Of a stretch of DNA of 64,000 bases, positions 1 to 9,209 are shown piece by piece; position 1 is the stretch's first letter, and the number at the start of each line of letters is the position of its first letter. The stretch lies in the NCBI RefSeq assembly GCF_000949385.2, contig NZ_JYKO02000001.1, positions 4,643,840 through 4,707,839 of the forward strand, read 5' to 3'. The DNA comes from Pseudomonas sp. LFM046. Lineage in GTDB: Bacteria; Pseudomonadota; Gammaproteobacteria; Pseudomonadales; Pseudomonadaceae. The notes below the pieces were generated by a model. It made no database searches. It saw only the letters and a program-made list of their open reading frames with translations, and was not told the origin of the DNA. The translations under genes and the position numbers were made by a program.

Positions 1-2683
1 GGAACACCATGGCCGAGCGCGAGAAGCTCTTCAGCTGCAGCATCAGCAGGGTCAGCACCACCACGACGAAGAGCGGCATGCCGGCGTTCACCGACTTCTG
101 TCCGCGGGACGAATCCTCCACCGTGCCCCCCACTTCCAACAGGTAGCCATCCGGCAATTCGGCGCGGACCGGGTCCAGGGTCGGCAGGATTTCCTTCACC
201 AGGCTGGCCGGCAGTGACTTGTCGTAGATGTCGGCGCGCACGGTGACGGTGGGCAGGCGGTTGCGGTGCCAGATGATGCCTTCCTCGAAGCCGTACTCCA
301 GCGTGGCGATCTGCGACAGCGGGACGCTGCGACCGTTGTCCGTGGGCACCGCCAGGCTCGGCAGCAGGGCCAGCTCCTGACGCTCGCGCACGGTACCGCG
401 CAGGAGAATCTCGATCAGCTCGTTGTCCTCACGGTACTGGCTCACCGGCGACCCCGTCAGGGCGCTCTGCAGGAAGCGCGACAAGTCGGCAGTGCTCACG
501 CCCATGGCGCGGGCTCGGTCCTGGTCGATGTTCAGCCGCACTACCTTGCTCGGTTCCTCCCAGTCCAGGTGCACGTTCACCACGTGGGGGTTCTCGCGCA
601 CCTTGTCGGCCACCTTGCGAGCCAGGGCGCGGACTTCGTCGATGTGCTCGCCGGAGACGCGGAACTGCACCGGGTAGCCCACTGGCGGGCCGTTCTCCAG
701 ACGCGAGATGCGGCTGCGCAGGGTGGGGAATTCGTCGTTCAACGTCTGGATCAGCCAGGTGCGGATCTCCTCCCGCTCCTCGATGGATTTCGCCTGGACC
801 ACGAACTGGGCAAAGCTGGCCGCCGGCAGTTGCTGGTCCAGGGGCAGGTAGAAGCGCGGCGAGCCAGTACCGACGTAGGCCACGTAGTTATCCACACCCG
901 GTTGTTCCCGCAGAAGCTGCTCCAGGCGCTTCACTTCGGCCTCGGTATTGGCCAGGGAGGAGCCTTCGCCGAGCTTGAGATCCACCATCAGTTCCAGGCG
1001 CCCGGACGGCGGGAAGAATTGTTGTGGAACCAGGCGGAACAGGCCGATGGACGCAATGAAGGCGACCAGGGTCAGCAGGATCACCGTCTTGCGCCGCCGC
1101 ACGCACCACTCCACCACGCGGCGGAAGCGCTGATAGAAAGGCGTGGAGTAAGGATCGTGGCCCTTGGTGCTACCGCCATGCTTCTTCGCGTGGAGCTTGG
1201 CCAGGTCCGGCAACAGGCGGTCGCCCAGGTAGGGAACGAACACCACCGCGGCGATCCAGGACACCAGCAGGGCGATGGCCACCACCTGGAAGATCGAGCG
1301 GGTGTATTCACCGGTACCGGATTGAGCGGTGGCGATGGGCAGGAAGCCGGCGGCGGTGATCAGGGTGCCGGTGAGCATGGGGAACGCCGTGCTGGTCCAG
1401 GCGTAGCTGGCGGCCTTGAGACGGTCGTAACCCTGCTCCATCTTGATGGCCATCATCTCCACCGCGATGATCGCGTCGTCCACCAACAGGCCCAGCGCGA
1501 GCACCAGGGCGCCGAGTGAAATCTTGTGCAAGCCGATGCCGAGGTAGTACATCACGGCAAAGGTCATGGCCAGCACCAGCGGGATGGACAGGGCCACCAC
1601 CAGGCCTGTGCGCAGACCGAGGGAGAAGAAGCTCACCAGCAGCACAATCACCAGCGCTTCGGTGAGCACGCGGACGAACTCCCCTACCCCGGCTTTCACG
1701 GCTGCGGGCTGGTCGGACACCTTGCGCAGCTGCATGCCGGCCGGAAGGTTCTGCTGCAGGCGGGCGAACTCGGTTTCCAGTGCCTGTCCAAGCACCAGGA
1801 TGTCGCCGCCGGGCTTCATGGAAACGGCGAGGCCGATGGCGTTCTCGCCCATGAAGCGCATGCGCGGCGCCGGCGGGTCGTTGAAGCCACGGCGCACGTC
1901 CGCCACGTCGCCGATGCGGAATGTGCGATCCCCCACACGGATGGGGAAGTCGCGGATTTCCTTCACCGAGTCGAAACGGCCGGACACCCGCAACTGCACG
2001 CGATCACTGGGGGTCTCGAAGAAGCCGGCAGCGGCCACGGCGTTCTGTTCCTCCAGGGCCTGCTGCACGGCGGCCAGGGGTAAGCCGAGGGTGGCTGCCT
2101 TCACGTTCGACAGCTCGATCCAGATCTTCTCGTCCTGCAGGCCAAGCAGCTCCACCTTGCCCACATCCTTGACCCGCTGCAGTTGCAGTTGGATGCGGTC
2201 GGCATAGTCCTTGAGCACGGCGTAGTCGAAGCCTTCGCCAGTCAGTGCATAGATATTGCCGAAGGTGGTGCCGAACTCGTCATTGAAGAAGGGGCCCTGG
2301 ATACCCGGCGGCAAGGTGTGGCGGATATCGCTGATCTTCTTGCGGACCTGATACCAGAGCTCGGGGATCTCACTGGAATGCATCGAGTCGCGGGCGATGA
2401 AGGTCACCTGGGACTCACCGGGGCGAGAGAACGAGATGATCTTGTCGTACTCGCCGGTCTCCATCAGCTTCTTCTCGATGCGTTCGGTGACCTGGCGGGA
2501 CACTTCCTCGGCGCTGGCGCCCGGCCAGTTGGTGCGTACCACCATGGCCTTGAAGGTGAAGGGCGGGTCTTCGCTCTGCCCCAGCTTGGTGTAGGAAATG
2601 GCCCCGACAATGCCGAGCAGCAGCATGATGTAGAGGACGATCTGGCGATTCTGCAGCGCCCAGGCGGAAAGGTTGAAGTTCAC
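1..2683 (-). CDS. RND efflux transporter, inner-membrane permease (partial, C-terminus beyond window)
   Basis: Proton-driven inner-membrane pump of the AcrB/MexB superfamily. About 894 residues are visible and roughly 130 C-terminal residues lie left of base 1. Seen: a first membrane helix just after the N-terminus (ALQNRQIVLYIML), the large periplasmic porter domain, and the TM4 acidic pair LVDD at residues 402-403, which matches the proton-relay aspartates of the family. The start is a GTG at 2683, placed right after the TAA of the adaptor gene (2690-2692). Adaptor and pump are therefore one transcript. No outer-membrane factor lies in the window on this side, so the pump either recruits one encoded elsewhere or one lies further left. 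The substrate cannot be read from sequence. Family call is firm; the subfamily (TriC/MdtBC-like versus other) is open. Confidence 0.93.
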   Translation of the reverse strand, partial: MNFNLSAWALQNRQIVLYIMLLLGIVGAISYTKLGQSEDPPFTFKAMVVRTNWPGASAEEVSRQVTERIEKKLMETGEYDKIISFSRPGESQVTFIARDSMHSSEIPELWYQVRKKISDIRHTLPPGIQGPFFNDEFGTTFGNIYALTGEGFDYAVLKDYADRIQLQLQRVKDVGKVELLGLQDEKIWIELSNVKAATLGLPLAAVQQALEEQNAVAAAGFFETPSDRVQLRVSGRFDSVKEIRDFPIRVGDRTFRIGDVADVRRGFNDPPAPRMRFMGENAIGLAVSMKPGGDILVLGQALETEFARLQQNLPAGMQLRKVSDQPAAVKAGVGEFVRVLTEALVIVLLVSFFSLGLRTGLVVALSIPLVLAMTFAVMYYLGIGLHKISLGALVLALGLLVDDAIIAVEMMAIKMEQGYDRLKAASYAWTSTAFPMLTGTLITAAGFLPIATAQSGTGEYTRSIFQVVAIALLVSWIAAVVFVPYLGDRLLPDLAKLHAKKHGGSTKGHDPYSTPFYQRFRRVVEWCVRRRKTVILLTLVAFIASIGLFRLVPQQFFPPSGRLELMVDLKLGEGSSLANTEAEVKRLEQLLREQPGVDNYVAYVGTGSPRFYLPLDQQLPAASFAQFVVQAKSIEEREEIRTWLIQTLNDEFPTLRSRISRLENGPPVGYPVQFRVSGEHIDEVRALARKVADKVRENPHVVNVHLDWEEPSKVVRLNIDQDRARAMGVSTADLSRFLQSALTGSPVSQYREDNELIEILLRGTVRERQELALLPSLAVPTDNGRSVPLSQIATLEYGFEEGIIWHRNRLPTVTVRADIYDKSLPASLVKEILPTLDPVRAELPDGYLLEVGGTVEDSSRGQKSVNAGMPLFVVVVLTLLMLQLKSFSRSAMVF

Positions 2684-2689
2684 GGCCGC

Positions 2690-3793
2690 TTACTCCTTGG
2701 CCACCAGCTTCACCGAGCGATTGGCGCGGTCCACCGGCCGAACCTGCTGACCTTCGCGCAGCACCTGCACGCCGGCGGCCACGACCCAGTCCTCGGGTTT
2801 CAGACCTTCGAGCACCGGCACGCGGTCTTCACCATAGGGTCCGACGCGTACCAAGCGGCGCTTCAACGTGGAGTCCATGGGATCGACCACCCAGACATAG
2901 GGCTGGCCGGCCTCGGCGGTCAGTGCCGAGAGGGGCACGGAGAGCGGCACCGAGCCATTGTTGCGAATGAAGACGCGGGCGCTCTGGCCCAGTTCCGCCG
3001 GCACCTTGCCGTTGGCGAAGGCAACCCTCGCGGCGAAGGTGCGGGATTGCGGGTCAGCGGCTGGGGCCAGCTCACGGATGCGCGCCGGGAAGCGCTGGCC
3101 AGGCACCGACCAGAGTTCCACCGCCACGTCCTGACCCACCTTGAAGCGATCGATAGCGTGTTCCGGCAGGCTGATCAGGACCTCACGCTCGCCGTCGGCG
3201 GCCAGCGTGAAGACCGTCTGCCCGGCAGACACCACCTGACCCACCTCCGCGCGGCGGCTGGCGATCACGCCATCCTGGGAAGCACGCAGCACGGTGTAGG
3301 CGGCCTGGTTGCTGGCGACGTTGAATTCGGCCTTGATCTGCTTCACCCGCGCCTCGCCAGCGCGGTACTGGTTCTCCACGTTGTCGTATTGGGAGCGGCT
3401 GATCATCTGGCGGTCCAGCAGCGTGCGATAGCGATCACGCTCGGCCTTCACCAGCTTGAGGTTGGCCTCGGCCGCCGCCACCTGGGCCCGGCTGGCCTCC
3501 AGTTGCAGGCGTACGTCCTCGGGGTCCAGCTCGGCCAGGGGCTGATCCTTCTTCACCCGCTGCCCTACCTCCACCACGCGCTTGGCCACCTTGCCGCCGA
3601 TGCGGAAGGCCAGCTCCGGCTCGTAGCGCGCCCGCACCTCGCCCGGGAAGGTATCCACCGCGTCCGCCGCCGGCTCCGGCTGCACCACCATGGCCGGACG
3701 CACCACCTGCTGCACGGGCTCGCCATTGCCGCAGGCCGTGATCAGAAGTGAAAGGGACAGGGGCAGAGCGAGGGGCAAGGCATGGCGAAACAT
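2690..3793 (-). CDS. RND efflux periplasmic adaptor (membrane fusion lipoprotein)
   Basis: Periplasmic adaptor that links the downstream RND pump to an outer-membrane channel. The 367-residue protein starts with a lipoprotein signal ending in LITAC, so it should be lipid-anchored. It then shows the barrel-sandwich/lipoyl half-motif (AFRIGGKVAKRVVEVGQRVK), a helical hairpin around residues 100-150, the second half-motif (QDGVIASRRAEVGQVV), and a beta-barrel region. Length and order are typical of AcrA/MexA-type adaptors. It is first in the efflux operon, with a 6-bp gap to the GTG of the pump gene, and is transcribed away from a TetR gene. Regulation by that TetR protein through the palindrome at 3830-3845 is inferred. 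Confidence 0.93.
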   Translation of the reverse strand: MFRHALPLALPLSLSLLITACGNGEPVQQVVRPAMVVQPEPAADAVDTFPGEVRARYEPELAFRIGGKVAKRVVEVGQRVKKDQPLAELDPEDVRLQLEASRAQVAAAEANLKLVKAERDRYRTLLDRQMISRSQYDNVENQYRAGEARVKQIKAEFNVASNQAAYTVLRASQDGVIASRRAEVGQVVSAGQTVFTLAADGEREVLISLPEHAIDRFKVGQDVAVELWSVPGQRFPARIRELAPAADPQSRTFAARVAFANGKVPAELGQSARVFIRNNGSVPLSVPLSALTAEAGQPYVWVVDPMDSTLKRRLVRVGPYGEDRVPVLEGLKPEDWVVAAGVQVLREGQQVRPVDRANRSVKLVAKE

Positions 3794-3829
3794 GATGAAT
3801 GACCTTTCGCGAAGAGCAGCTGGAATATT

Positions 3830-3845
3830 TATACTGATGGGTATA
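3830..3845. promoter_or_regulatory. Palindrome between efflux operon and tetR (candidate operator)
   Basis: The divergent intergenic region 3794-3885 is AT-rich and holds an inverted repeat TATAC-N6-GTATA. It lies 37 bp from the efflux adaptor start and 41 bp from the tetR start. TATACC/TATAGT hexamers overlapping the dyad could serve as -10 elements in both directions. A TetR dimer bound here would block both promoters. The palindrome is seen; its role is inferred. Confidence 0.55.
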
Positions 3846-3885
3846 GTAAAAATAGCAAACTCACCAGTCCAGTATTTAGAAAGAA

Positions 3886-4521
3886 ATGTCAGACAATTCT
3901 TTTCCGACCAGCGGCCCCGGCCGCCCGAAAGATCCAGCGAAAAGGAAGGCGATTCTGGAAGCCGCCAAGAACCTTTTCCTGAGGAACGGCTACGACGGCA
4001 GCAGCATGGATGCCATTGCCGCCGAGGCCGGAGTATCCAAACTGACGGTGTACAGCCACTTCACCGACAAGGAGACCCTGTTCTCCGCTGCGGTGAAGGC
4101 CAAATGCGAGGAGCAACTGCCCGAGCTGCTGTTCGAACTGCCGCCTGACGCCAGCATCGAGAGTGTGCTGCTGAACATCGGTCGCAGCTTCCATGAGTTG
4201 ATCAACAGCCGCGAGTCGGTGGAACTGCACCGGGTGATGGTGGCGGCAGCCAGCCAGAACCCGAAACTGGCGCGGATGTTCTACGAGGCGGGCCCACAGC
4301 AGGTGCTGCAGGAAATGACCGGGCTGCTGACCCAGGCGAAGCACGCCGGCAAGCTACGCATCGAAGAGCCGCTGAACGCCGCCGAGCACTTCTTCTGCCT
4401 GATCAAGGGCGGACACAACTTCCGCCTGCTGATCGGCTATACCCCAGCCCTGGAAGGTGACGAAGCCGAGCGGCATGTGCGTGAGGTGGTGGAGCTGTTC
4501 GTCCGGGCCTACCACCCCTGA
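3886..4521 (+). CDS. TetR/AcrR family transcriptional regulator, divergent from RND efflux operon
   Basis: 211-residue one-component repressor. The N-terminal helix-turn-helix is clear (residues about 24-60: ILEAAKNLFLRNGY followed by IAAEAGVSKLTVYSHFTDKETLF). The C-terminal half is a helical ligand/dimer domain of the AefR-like type. It is divergent from the adaptor-pump genes, the standard arrangement for a local efflux repressor that also represses itself. The ATG at 3886 follows an A/G-rich stretch. The inducer is unknown. Confidence 0.9.
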   Translation: MSDNSFPTSGPGRPKDPAKRKAILEAAKNLFLRNGYDGSSMDAIAAEAGVSKLTVYSHFTDKETLFSAAVKAKCEEQLPELLFELPPDASIESVLLNIGRSFHELINSRESVELHRVMVAAASQNPKLARMFYEAGPQQVLQEMTGLLTQAKHAGKLRIEEPLNAAEHFFCLIKGGHNFRLLIGYTPALEGDEAERHVREVVELFVRAYHP

Positions 4522-4531
4522 TCCGTTCGTA

Positions 4532-4596
4532 GGATGTTGAGCGTGCGAAACCCATCAGTCGCGGTCCGTATGGGTTTCGTGCCTCAATCCATCCTG
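4532..4596. repeat. Dispersed palindromic repeat (GTAGGATG...CATCC type)
   Basis: Long imperfect hairpin in the 84-bp gap between convergent tetR and rsmJ. The core arms are CGAAACCCAT (4546-4555) and ATGGGTTTCG (4570-4579); outer GGATG/CATCC and TTGAG/CTCAA segments also pair. Related elements occur at 15146, 36104 and 54924. It may also act as a bidirectional terminator for the converging genes. Confidence 0.7.
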
Positions 4597-4605
4597 CGGC
4601 CCTGA

Positions 4606-5379
4606 TCAGGCGCCGAGCTTCTTCTTTGGATAGATGTCGTACCGGCTGGATTTCCCTTCCAGCGCAAAACTCGGCTTGGCGCCCTCGATGATCGGTGCCT
4701 TGCGCGGGCGCTTCACCACCACCCGGTGGCTGGCCAGGGCCATGGCAGCTTCCAGCAAGGCCGGAGCGTCCTGATCGTCACCCACCAGGGGACGGAACAG
4801 GCGCATCTCCTTCTTCACCAGGGCGCTCTTGTCCCGATGCGGGAACATGGGGTCCAGGTAGATCACCTGAGGCGCTTCCCCCTGCCAGTTGCGCATCAGT
4901 TCGATGGCGTTGCCCTGCAGCAAGCGCATACGCGCCACGATGGCAGCGGTTTCCAGGTCGTGACCGGCGCGGGCCAGACCATCTTCCAGCAGTGCCGCGA
5001 TCAGGGGCTGGCGTTCGATCAGGGTCATCTCGCAGCCCAGGGTGGCCAGCACAAAGGCATCCCGCCCCAGGCCGGCAGTGGCATCCAGCACCCGGGGACG
5101 AATTCCCGACTGGACGCCCACCGCCTTGGCGATCATCTGCCCGCTGCCACCGCCGAACTTGCGCCGGTGAGCGGCCGCGCCCTCGACGAAGTCCACCCGC
5201 ACCGGGCCCGGCGAGTCCGGCCCGAGTTGCAGCAACTGCAAGCCGTCGGCGCCCAGTTGCAGGGCGAAGTCCGCGTCCCCTTCGCACGTCAGCCCCAGGC
5301 GCGCAGCCCAGGCGTCCAGCGCCTCGGAAAAGGCCGGTTCCAGGGCTTCTGCCCGGACCCTGACTTGCTCTTGACTCAT
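4606..5379 (-). CDS. rsmJ: 16S rRNA (guanine-1516-N2)-methyltransferase RsmJ
   Basis: SAM-dependent methyltransferase that modifies G1516 of 16S rRNA. The 257-residue protein carries the class I SAM motif ([17 protein letters not shown]) and the catalytic-type loop DPMFPHR followed by [10 protein letters not shown], both characteristic of RsmJ/YhiQ. The reading frame is open further upstream, but the start MSQEQVRV at 5379 fits family length. It is last in a minus-strand series (ppc, adk, tsaB and others) and is followed by a hairpin repeat. Function assignment is by family. Confidence 0.94.
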   Translation of the reverse strand: MSQEQVRVRAEALEPAFSEALDAWAARLGLTCEGDADFALQLGADGLQLLQLGPDSPGPVRVDFVEGAAAHRRKFGGGSGQMIAKAVGVQSGIRPRVLDATAGLGRDAFVLATLGCEMTLIERQPLIAALLEDGLARAGHDLETAAIVARMRLLQGNAIELMRNWQGEAPQVIYLDPMFPHRDKSALVKKEMRLFRPLVGDDQDAPALLEAAMALASHRVVVKRPRKAPIIEGAKPSFALEGKSSRYDIYPKKKLGA

Positions 5380-5458
5380 CGATTCAACAACCCCTGGGAA
5401 AAACCCGCGCATTCTGCCAGAGCCGGCGGCCAGCGTCCCGCACGCATGTGCGGGGCAC

Positions 5459-6286
5459 TCAGGGGGTGAACAGGTCGTTGATGCGATCGAAGGGGATGGC
5501 CTGCCCCATGGCCGCCAGATTGCCCTGGCGAAGTTCCCCGGCCGCATGGAAGAAGGCGCCATAGGCCACTCGCGCCAGGTTCGAGCCAACGCTGACCCGC
5601 TTCACCCCGAGCTCGGCCAGCTCTTCCAACCCCAGCTTCAGGCTGGGCGACCCCACCAGCACATTCACCGGGCGCGGCGCCACGGCCCGCACCACTTCGC
5701 CAATTTGCTCGCGGGTCATCAGACCCGGTGCATAAAGCACATCCGCCCCAGCCTCGGCATAGGCCACCAGTCGACGTAACGTGTCGTCCAGATCAGGCCG
5801 GCCGTGGAGGAAGTTCTCCGCCCGAGCCGCCAGAGTGAACGGGAAGCCGAGGTCCTTGGCCGCCGCCACGGCGGCGCGGATGCGTTCCGTCGCCATCTCC
5901 AGCGAATAGATAGGATCGCTGGCACGGCCACTGGCGTCTTCGATGGAACCACCCACCAAGCCGACTCCCGCCGCGGCACGAATGGTGGCGGCGCAGTCCT
6001 CGGGGGCATCGCCGTAGCCATTCTCCAGGTCTGCCGCCACCGGCAGGGGCGTAGCCTCGACAATGGCACGGGCATTGGCCAGAGCCTCGTCACGGCTGAC
6101 GTTGCCTTCCGCGTCCCGCCGGCCAAGGGCGAAGGCCAGGCCGGCGCTGGTTGTGGCCAGGGCGGCGAACCCGAGGTGGGCGAGCATTTTCGCTGATCCG
6201 GCATCCCAGGGGTTGGGCAGGACGAACAGGCCGGGGGCGCGATGCAGGGCGGCGAAGGCTTCGCCGCGTTGGGCTTGGGTGGTCAT
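5459..6286 (-). CDS. Isocitrate lyase/PEP mutase superfamily protein
   Basis: 275-residue TIM-barrel enzyme of the isocitrate lyase/phosphoenolpyruvate mutase superfamily. Seen: an N-terminal strand [15 protein letters not shown], the metal-site region ADLENGYGD, and GGSIEDASG. The KKCGH-type catalytic motif of true isocitrate lyases is not evident, so it is not AceA. Members of this type are usually annotated as putative carboxyvinyl-carboxyphosphonate phosphorylmutase or oxaloacetate decarboxylase-like, and the substrate is unknown. An upstream in-frame ATG exists at 6304, but GGAG lies seven bases before the ATG at 6286, which is preferred. Confidence 0.88.
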   Translation of the reverse strand: MTTQAQRGEAFAALHRAPGLFVLPNPWDAGSAKMLAHLGFAALATTSAGLAFALGRRDAEGNVSRDEALANARAIVEATPLPVAADLENGYGDAPEDCAATIRAAAGVGLVGGSIEDASGRASDPIYSLEMATERIRAAVAAAKDLGFPFTLAARAENFLHGRPDLDDTLRRLVAYAEAGADVLYAPGLMTREQIGEVVRAVAPRPVNVLVGSPSLKLGLEELAELGVKRVSVGSNLARVAYGAFFHAAGELRQGNLAAMGQAIPFDRINDLFTP

Positions 6287-6333
6287 GGCGGACTCCGGAA
6301 TCATTCGGCAGAGCCCGATAGCCTAGCGCAGGT

Positions 6334-7188
6334 TTACAGCAGACCGAGTTGCTCGACTGGCGGCTCAGGCAACACCAGTTCCGGCAGTCCCGGCAGCCGC
6401 TCCCGCAGATGGGCGTGAAAGCGCAGCGCCTGGGCGGCGGCCAAGTGGTTATCCGGGGTGTGCAGGAAGACGTTGGGCGTCAGGCCCTGCTCGATCCAGC
6501 CAGCCACCTTGTCCAGCCAGGGGTCGAGGAAAGGCTGATTGGCGTCCAGGTCGGGTCCACCAATGAAGCGCACCTGCGGGCTGGCACTGAAGGCCGTGGG
6601 CCTCACTGGCACACGGGGTTTCTTCGATTGTGCGTGGAGCACCGCCGGGTCCTGGGAACGAACGCTGAACAGCGCCCGCGAATCCAGGCAGATGCGTTCC
6701 ACGCCACGCTCATGGAGCAGGCGGTTGAGGGCCCGTTCGGCATCGCCCTTGTCGAAGAAGGCCGCGTTGCGCACCTCCACCGCGATGCTCCGGTGACGGA
6801 ACTCATCCAGCCAGTTGGCCAGTTCCCCCAGCCGTGCGGGGCCGAAGGCCGCCGGCAGTTGCAGCCAGAGCGGCGCCAGGCGAGGCCCCAGCGGCGCCAA
6901 CAGTTGGAGGAAGGCATCGGTGGCGACGAACTGGTCCCGCAGATCGCCTTCGTGACTGATGTCCCGAGGCACCTTGGCGCAGAAGCGGAAGCCCTCCGGC
7001 ATGGTCTGGGCCCAGCGCTGCAAGGTGTCGGCGGAGGGACGCGCATAGAAGGTGGTGTTGCCTTCCACCGCGTTGAATACGTGGCAGTAATGGCCAAGGG
7101 TGTCGGCAGGACGCAGGTCGGCGGGGTAGAAACTGCCTCGCCAGGCCGGCTCGTTCCAGGACGGGCAGCCCAGGTAGTAAGGCAGCAT
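6334..7188 (-). CDS. DUF72 domain-containing protein (YecE-like)
   Basis: 284-residue member of DUF72/YecE, a TIM-barrel family of unknown biochemical role. Family hallmarks are visible: YYLGCPSWNEPAW at the start, NAVEGNTTFYARPSADTLQRWAQ, and FCAKVPRDISH. Its ATG shares one base with the TGA of the preceding 113-residue ORF (TGATG), so the two are probably translationally coupled. Nothing in the sequence shows a substrate. Confidence 0.92.
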   Translation of the reverse strand: MLPYYLGCPSWNEPAWRGSFYPADLRPADTLGHYCHVFNAVEGNTTFYARPSADTLQRWAQTMPEGFRFCAKVPRDISHEGDLRDQFVATDAFLQLLAPLGPRLAPLWLQLPAAFGPARLGELANWLDEFRHRSIAVEVRNAAFFDKGDAERALNRLLHERGVERICLDSRALFSVRSQDPAVLHAQSKKPRVPVRPTAFSASPQVRFIGGPDLDANQPFLDPWLDKVAGWIEQGLTPNVFLHTPDNHLAAAQALRFHAHLRERLPGLPELVLPEPPVEQLGLL

Positions 7189-7529
7189 CAGGCGTAGAGG
7201 TCGAGGCCGAGGACTTCGGGAGCGTCGGTTTCGACGGCGAAGCGGGCGGTGGTGCTGTAGCTGGCGATGGCCTGGGCGGCGCGGTTGCTGATGCCGCGCT
7301 GCTGGATCAGGTCCTGCGGACGGCTCGGCAGGCTCTCCCCTGGCGCATTGCCGGCCTGGACACGACGGGCTTGAGCAATCTGTTCGTAGCCCTGGGTCGA
7401 GGAGGGGGTGGACGGCTGATCGCGACGAGCCTCCTCTTCGCGCTGGACCTCACGGAAAGGCGTGACCGCGCCACCCTGACGAGAGCTGCGTTCCAGCGGA
7501 TAGGAAGAGGTGAAGCCATCGATGCGCAT
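7188..7529 (-). CDS. Conserved small hypothetical protein, coupled to DUF72 gene
   Basis: 113-residue protein with no recognised domain, no signal peptide and no membrane segment. It begins MRIDGFTSSYPLERSS. The middle (about residues 22-70) is polar and probably disordered, rich in Q, E, R, S and P. The end is more ordered (ISNRAAQAIASYSTTARF). It sits between tsaB and the DUF72 gene on the same strand and overlaps the DUF72 start by one base. I recall a small ORF at this place in other Pseudomonas genomes, which supports it being real, but I cannot give a function. Confidence 0.8.
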   Translation of the reverse strand: MRIDGFTSSYPLERSSRQGGAVTPFREVQREEEARRDQPSTPSSTQGYEQIAQARRVQAGNAPGESLPSRPQDLIQQRGISNRAAQAIASYSTTARFAVETDAPEVLGLDLYA

Positions 7530-7633
7530 CAGTTACTGCTCGGCAATGCTGGCGTTTCGAAATGAATGCCGGTGGACTCTAGCCGCCCTCCCCCGCCTTG
7601 GCAATCAGGGGTGCAGGGGCAGCTGAAAGCATT

Positions 7634-8314
7634 CTACTGCGGCGCCTTGGGCGTGGCGACATTGTCCCGCAGGTAGACCGGCTGCGCCTGATCAGCGGGG
7701 ACGCACTCGCCTCGCGCCCAGGCGAAGCGGGCCAGGGTCAACAGGTCCTCGGCATGGGGCAGCAGCGCCGGAGACTGGCCGCTGACCTGCACCGGAATCC
7801 GCGCCGCGAAGGTGCCCCAGCCTGTACCAGCACCGTACCAATCGCCACTGGCATCGCGCGGCAACTGCGCCCGCTCGGGCGGCAGCACGGCTTCCACGCC
7901 AGCCAGGCGCATCTCGCCGGCGTCCAGGCGGTAGCAGCCCCAGTAGACCTCGTCCATGCGCGCATCGATGGCAGACGCTACCTGGGCAACGCCCTGCTCG
8001 CGGTGGGCACGCTGGGCCAGCACGGCCAGATCGGAAATCGGCAGAACCGGACGATCCAGAGCGAAAGCCAGTCCCTGGACGACACCAATGGCGATCCGAA
8101 CGCCGGTGAAGGCGCCCGGCCCGCGACCGAAGGCAATGGCATCCACCGCGGCCAGGGGCAGCCCGGCTTCGCCCAGCAGGTTCTGGATCATCGGCAGCAA
8201 GCGCTGGGCGTGCAGACGCGGGATCACCTCGTAGTGGCTGAGCACCTTGCCGTCATGCAACAGGGCAACGGAGCAAGCTTCGGTGGCGGTATCCAGGGCC
8301 AGCAGAGTGGTCAT
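7634..8314 (-). CDS. tsaB: tRNA threonylcarbamoyladenosine biosynthesis protein TsaB
   Basis: 226-residue TsaB/YeaZ, the non-catalytic dimerising partner of TsaD in the TsaBDE complex that makes the t6A37 modification of ANN-decoding tRNAs. The N-terminal ASKHA fold is clear: LLALDTATEACSVAL, IAFGRGPGAFTGVRI, and ISDLAVLA. Length matches the family. It lies 85 bp downstream of adk, with a hairpin (8356-8381) between them, so it may have its own promoter or rely on read-through. Confidence 0.95.
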   Translation of the reverse strand: MTTLLALDTATEACSVALLHDGKVLSHYEVIPRLHAQRLLPMIQNLLGEAGLPLAAVDAIAFGRGPGAFTGVRIAIGVVQGLAFALDRPVLPISDLAVLAQRAHREQGVAQVASAIDARMDEVYWGCYRLDAGEMRLAGVEAVLPPERAQLPRDASGDWYGAGTGWGTFAARIPVQVSGQSPALLPHAEDLLTLARFAWARGECVPADQAQPVYLRDNVATPKAPQ

Positions 8315-8355
8315 CGATCAGTCCAAGCGCAGAAAAAAGGCGGGCATTATAAACG

Positions 8356-8381
8356 CCAACGGCCCGCAAGCGGGCCGTTGG
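8356..8381 (-). terminator. Hairpin downstream of adk
   Basis: Perfect 12-bp stem: CCAACGGCCCGC, loop AA, and its complement, 19 bases past the adk stop. The T-run on the minus strand is poor (GCGTTTATAA), so termination may be partial. Confidence 0.65.
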
Positions 8382-8399
8382 TCAGATACGGGCTTCAAC

Positions 8400-9107
<708 letters not shown>

Positions 9108-9209
9108 TCAGAATAGGTTTTTCGGCGTCGCTGTCGGGCCAAAAGGACGTTCAAGATACACAGCGCCCCCATAGCGCACAAGACGCCGGAAGTTGGAGGG
9201 AAACGGGCC

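Noticed and set aside
266-3751. Three long plus-strand open frames opposite the efflux genes
   Set aside because: Antisense to the RND pump and adaptor, which are continuous and well conserved in the minus frame.
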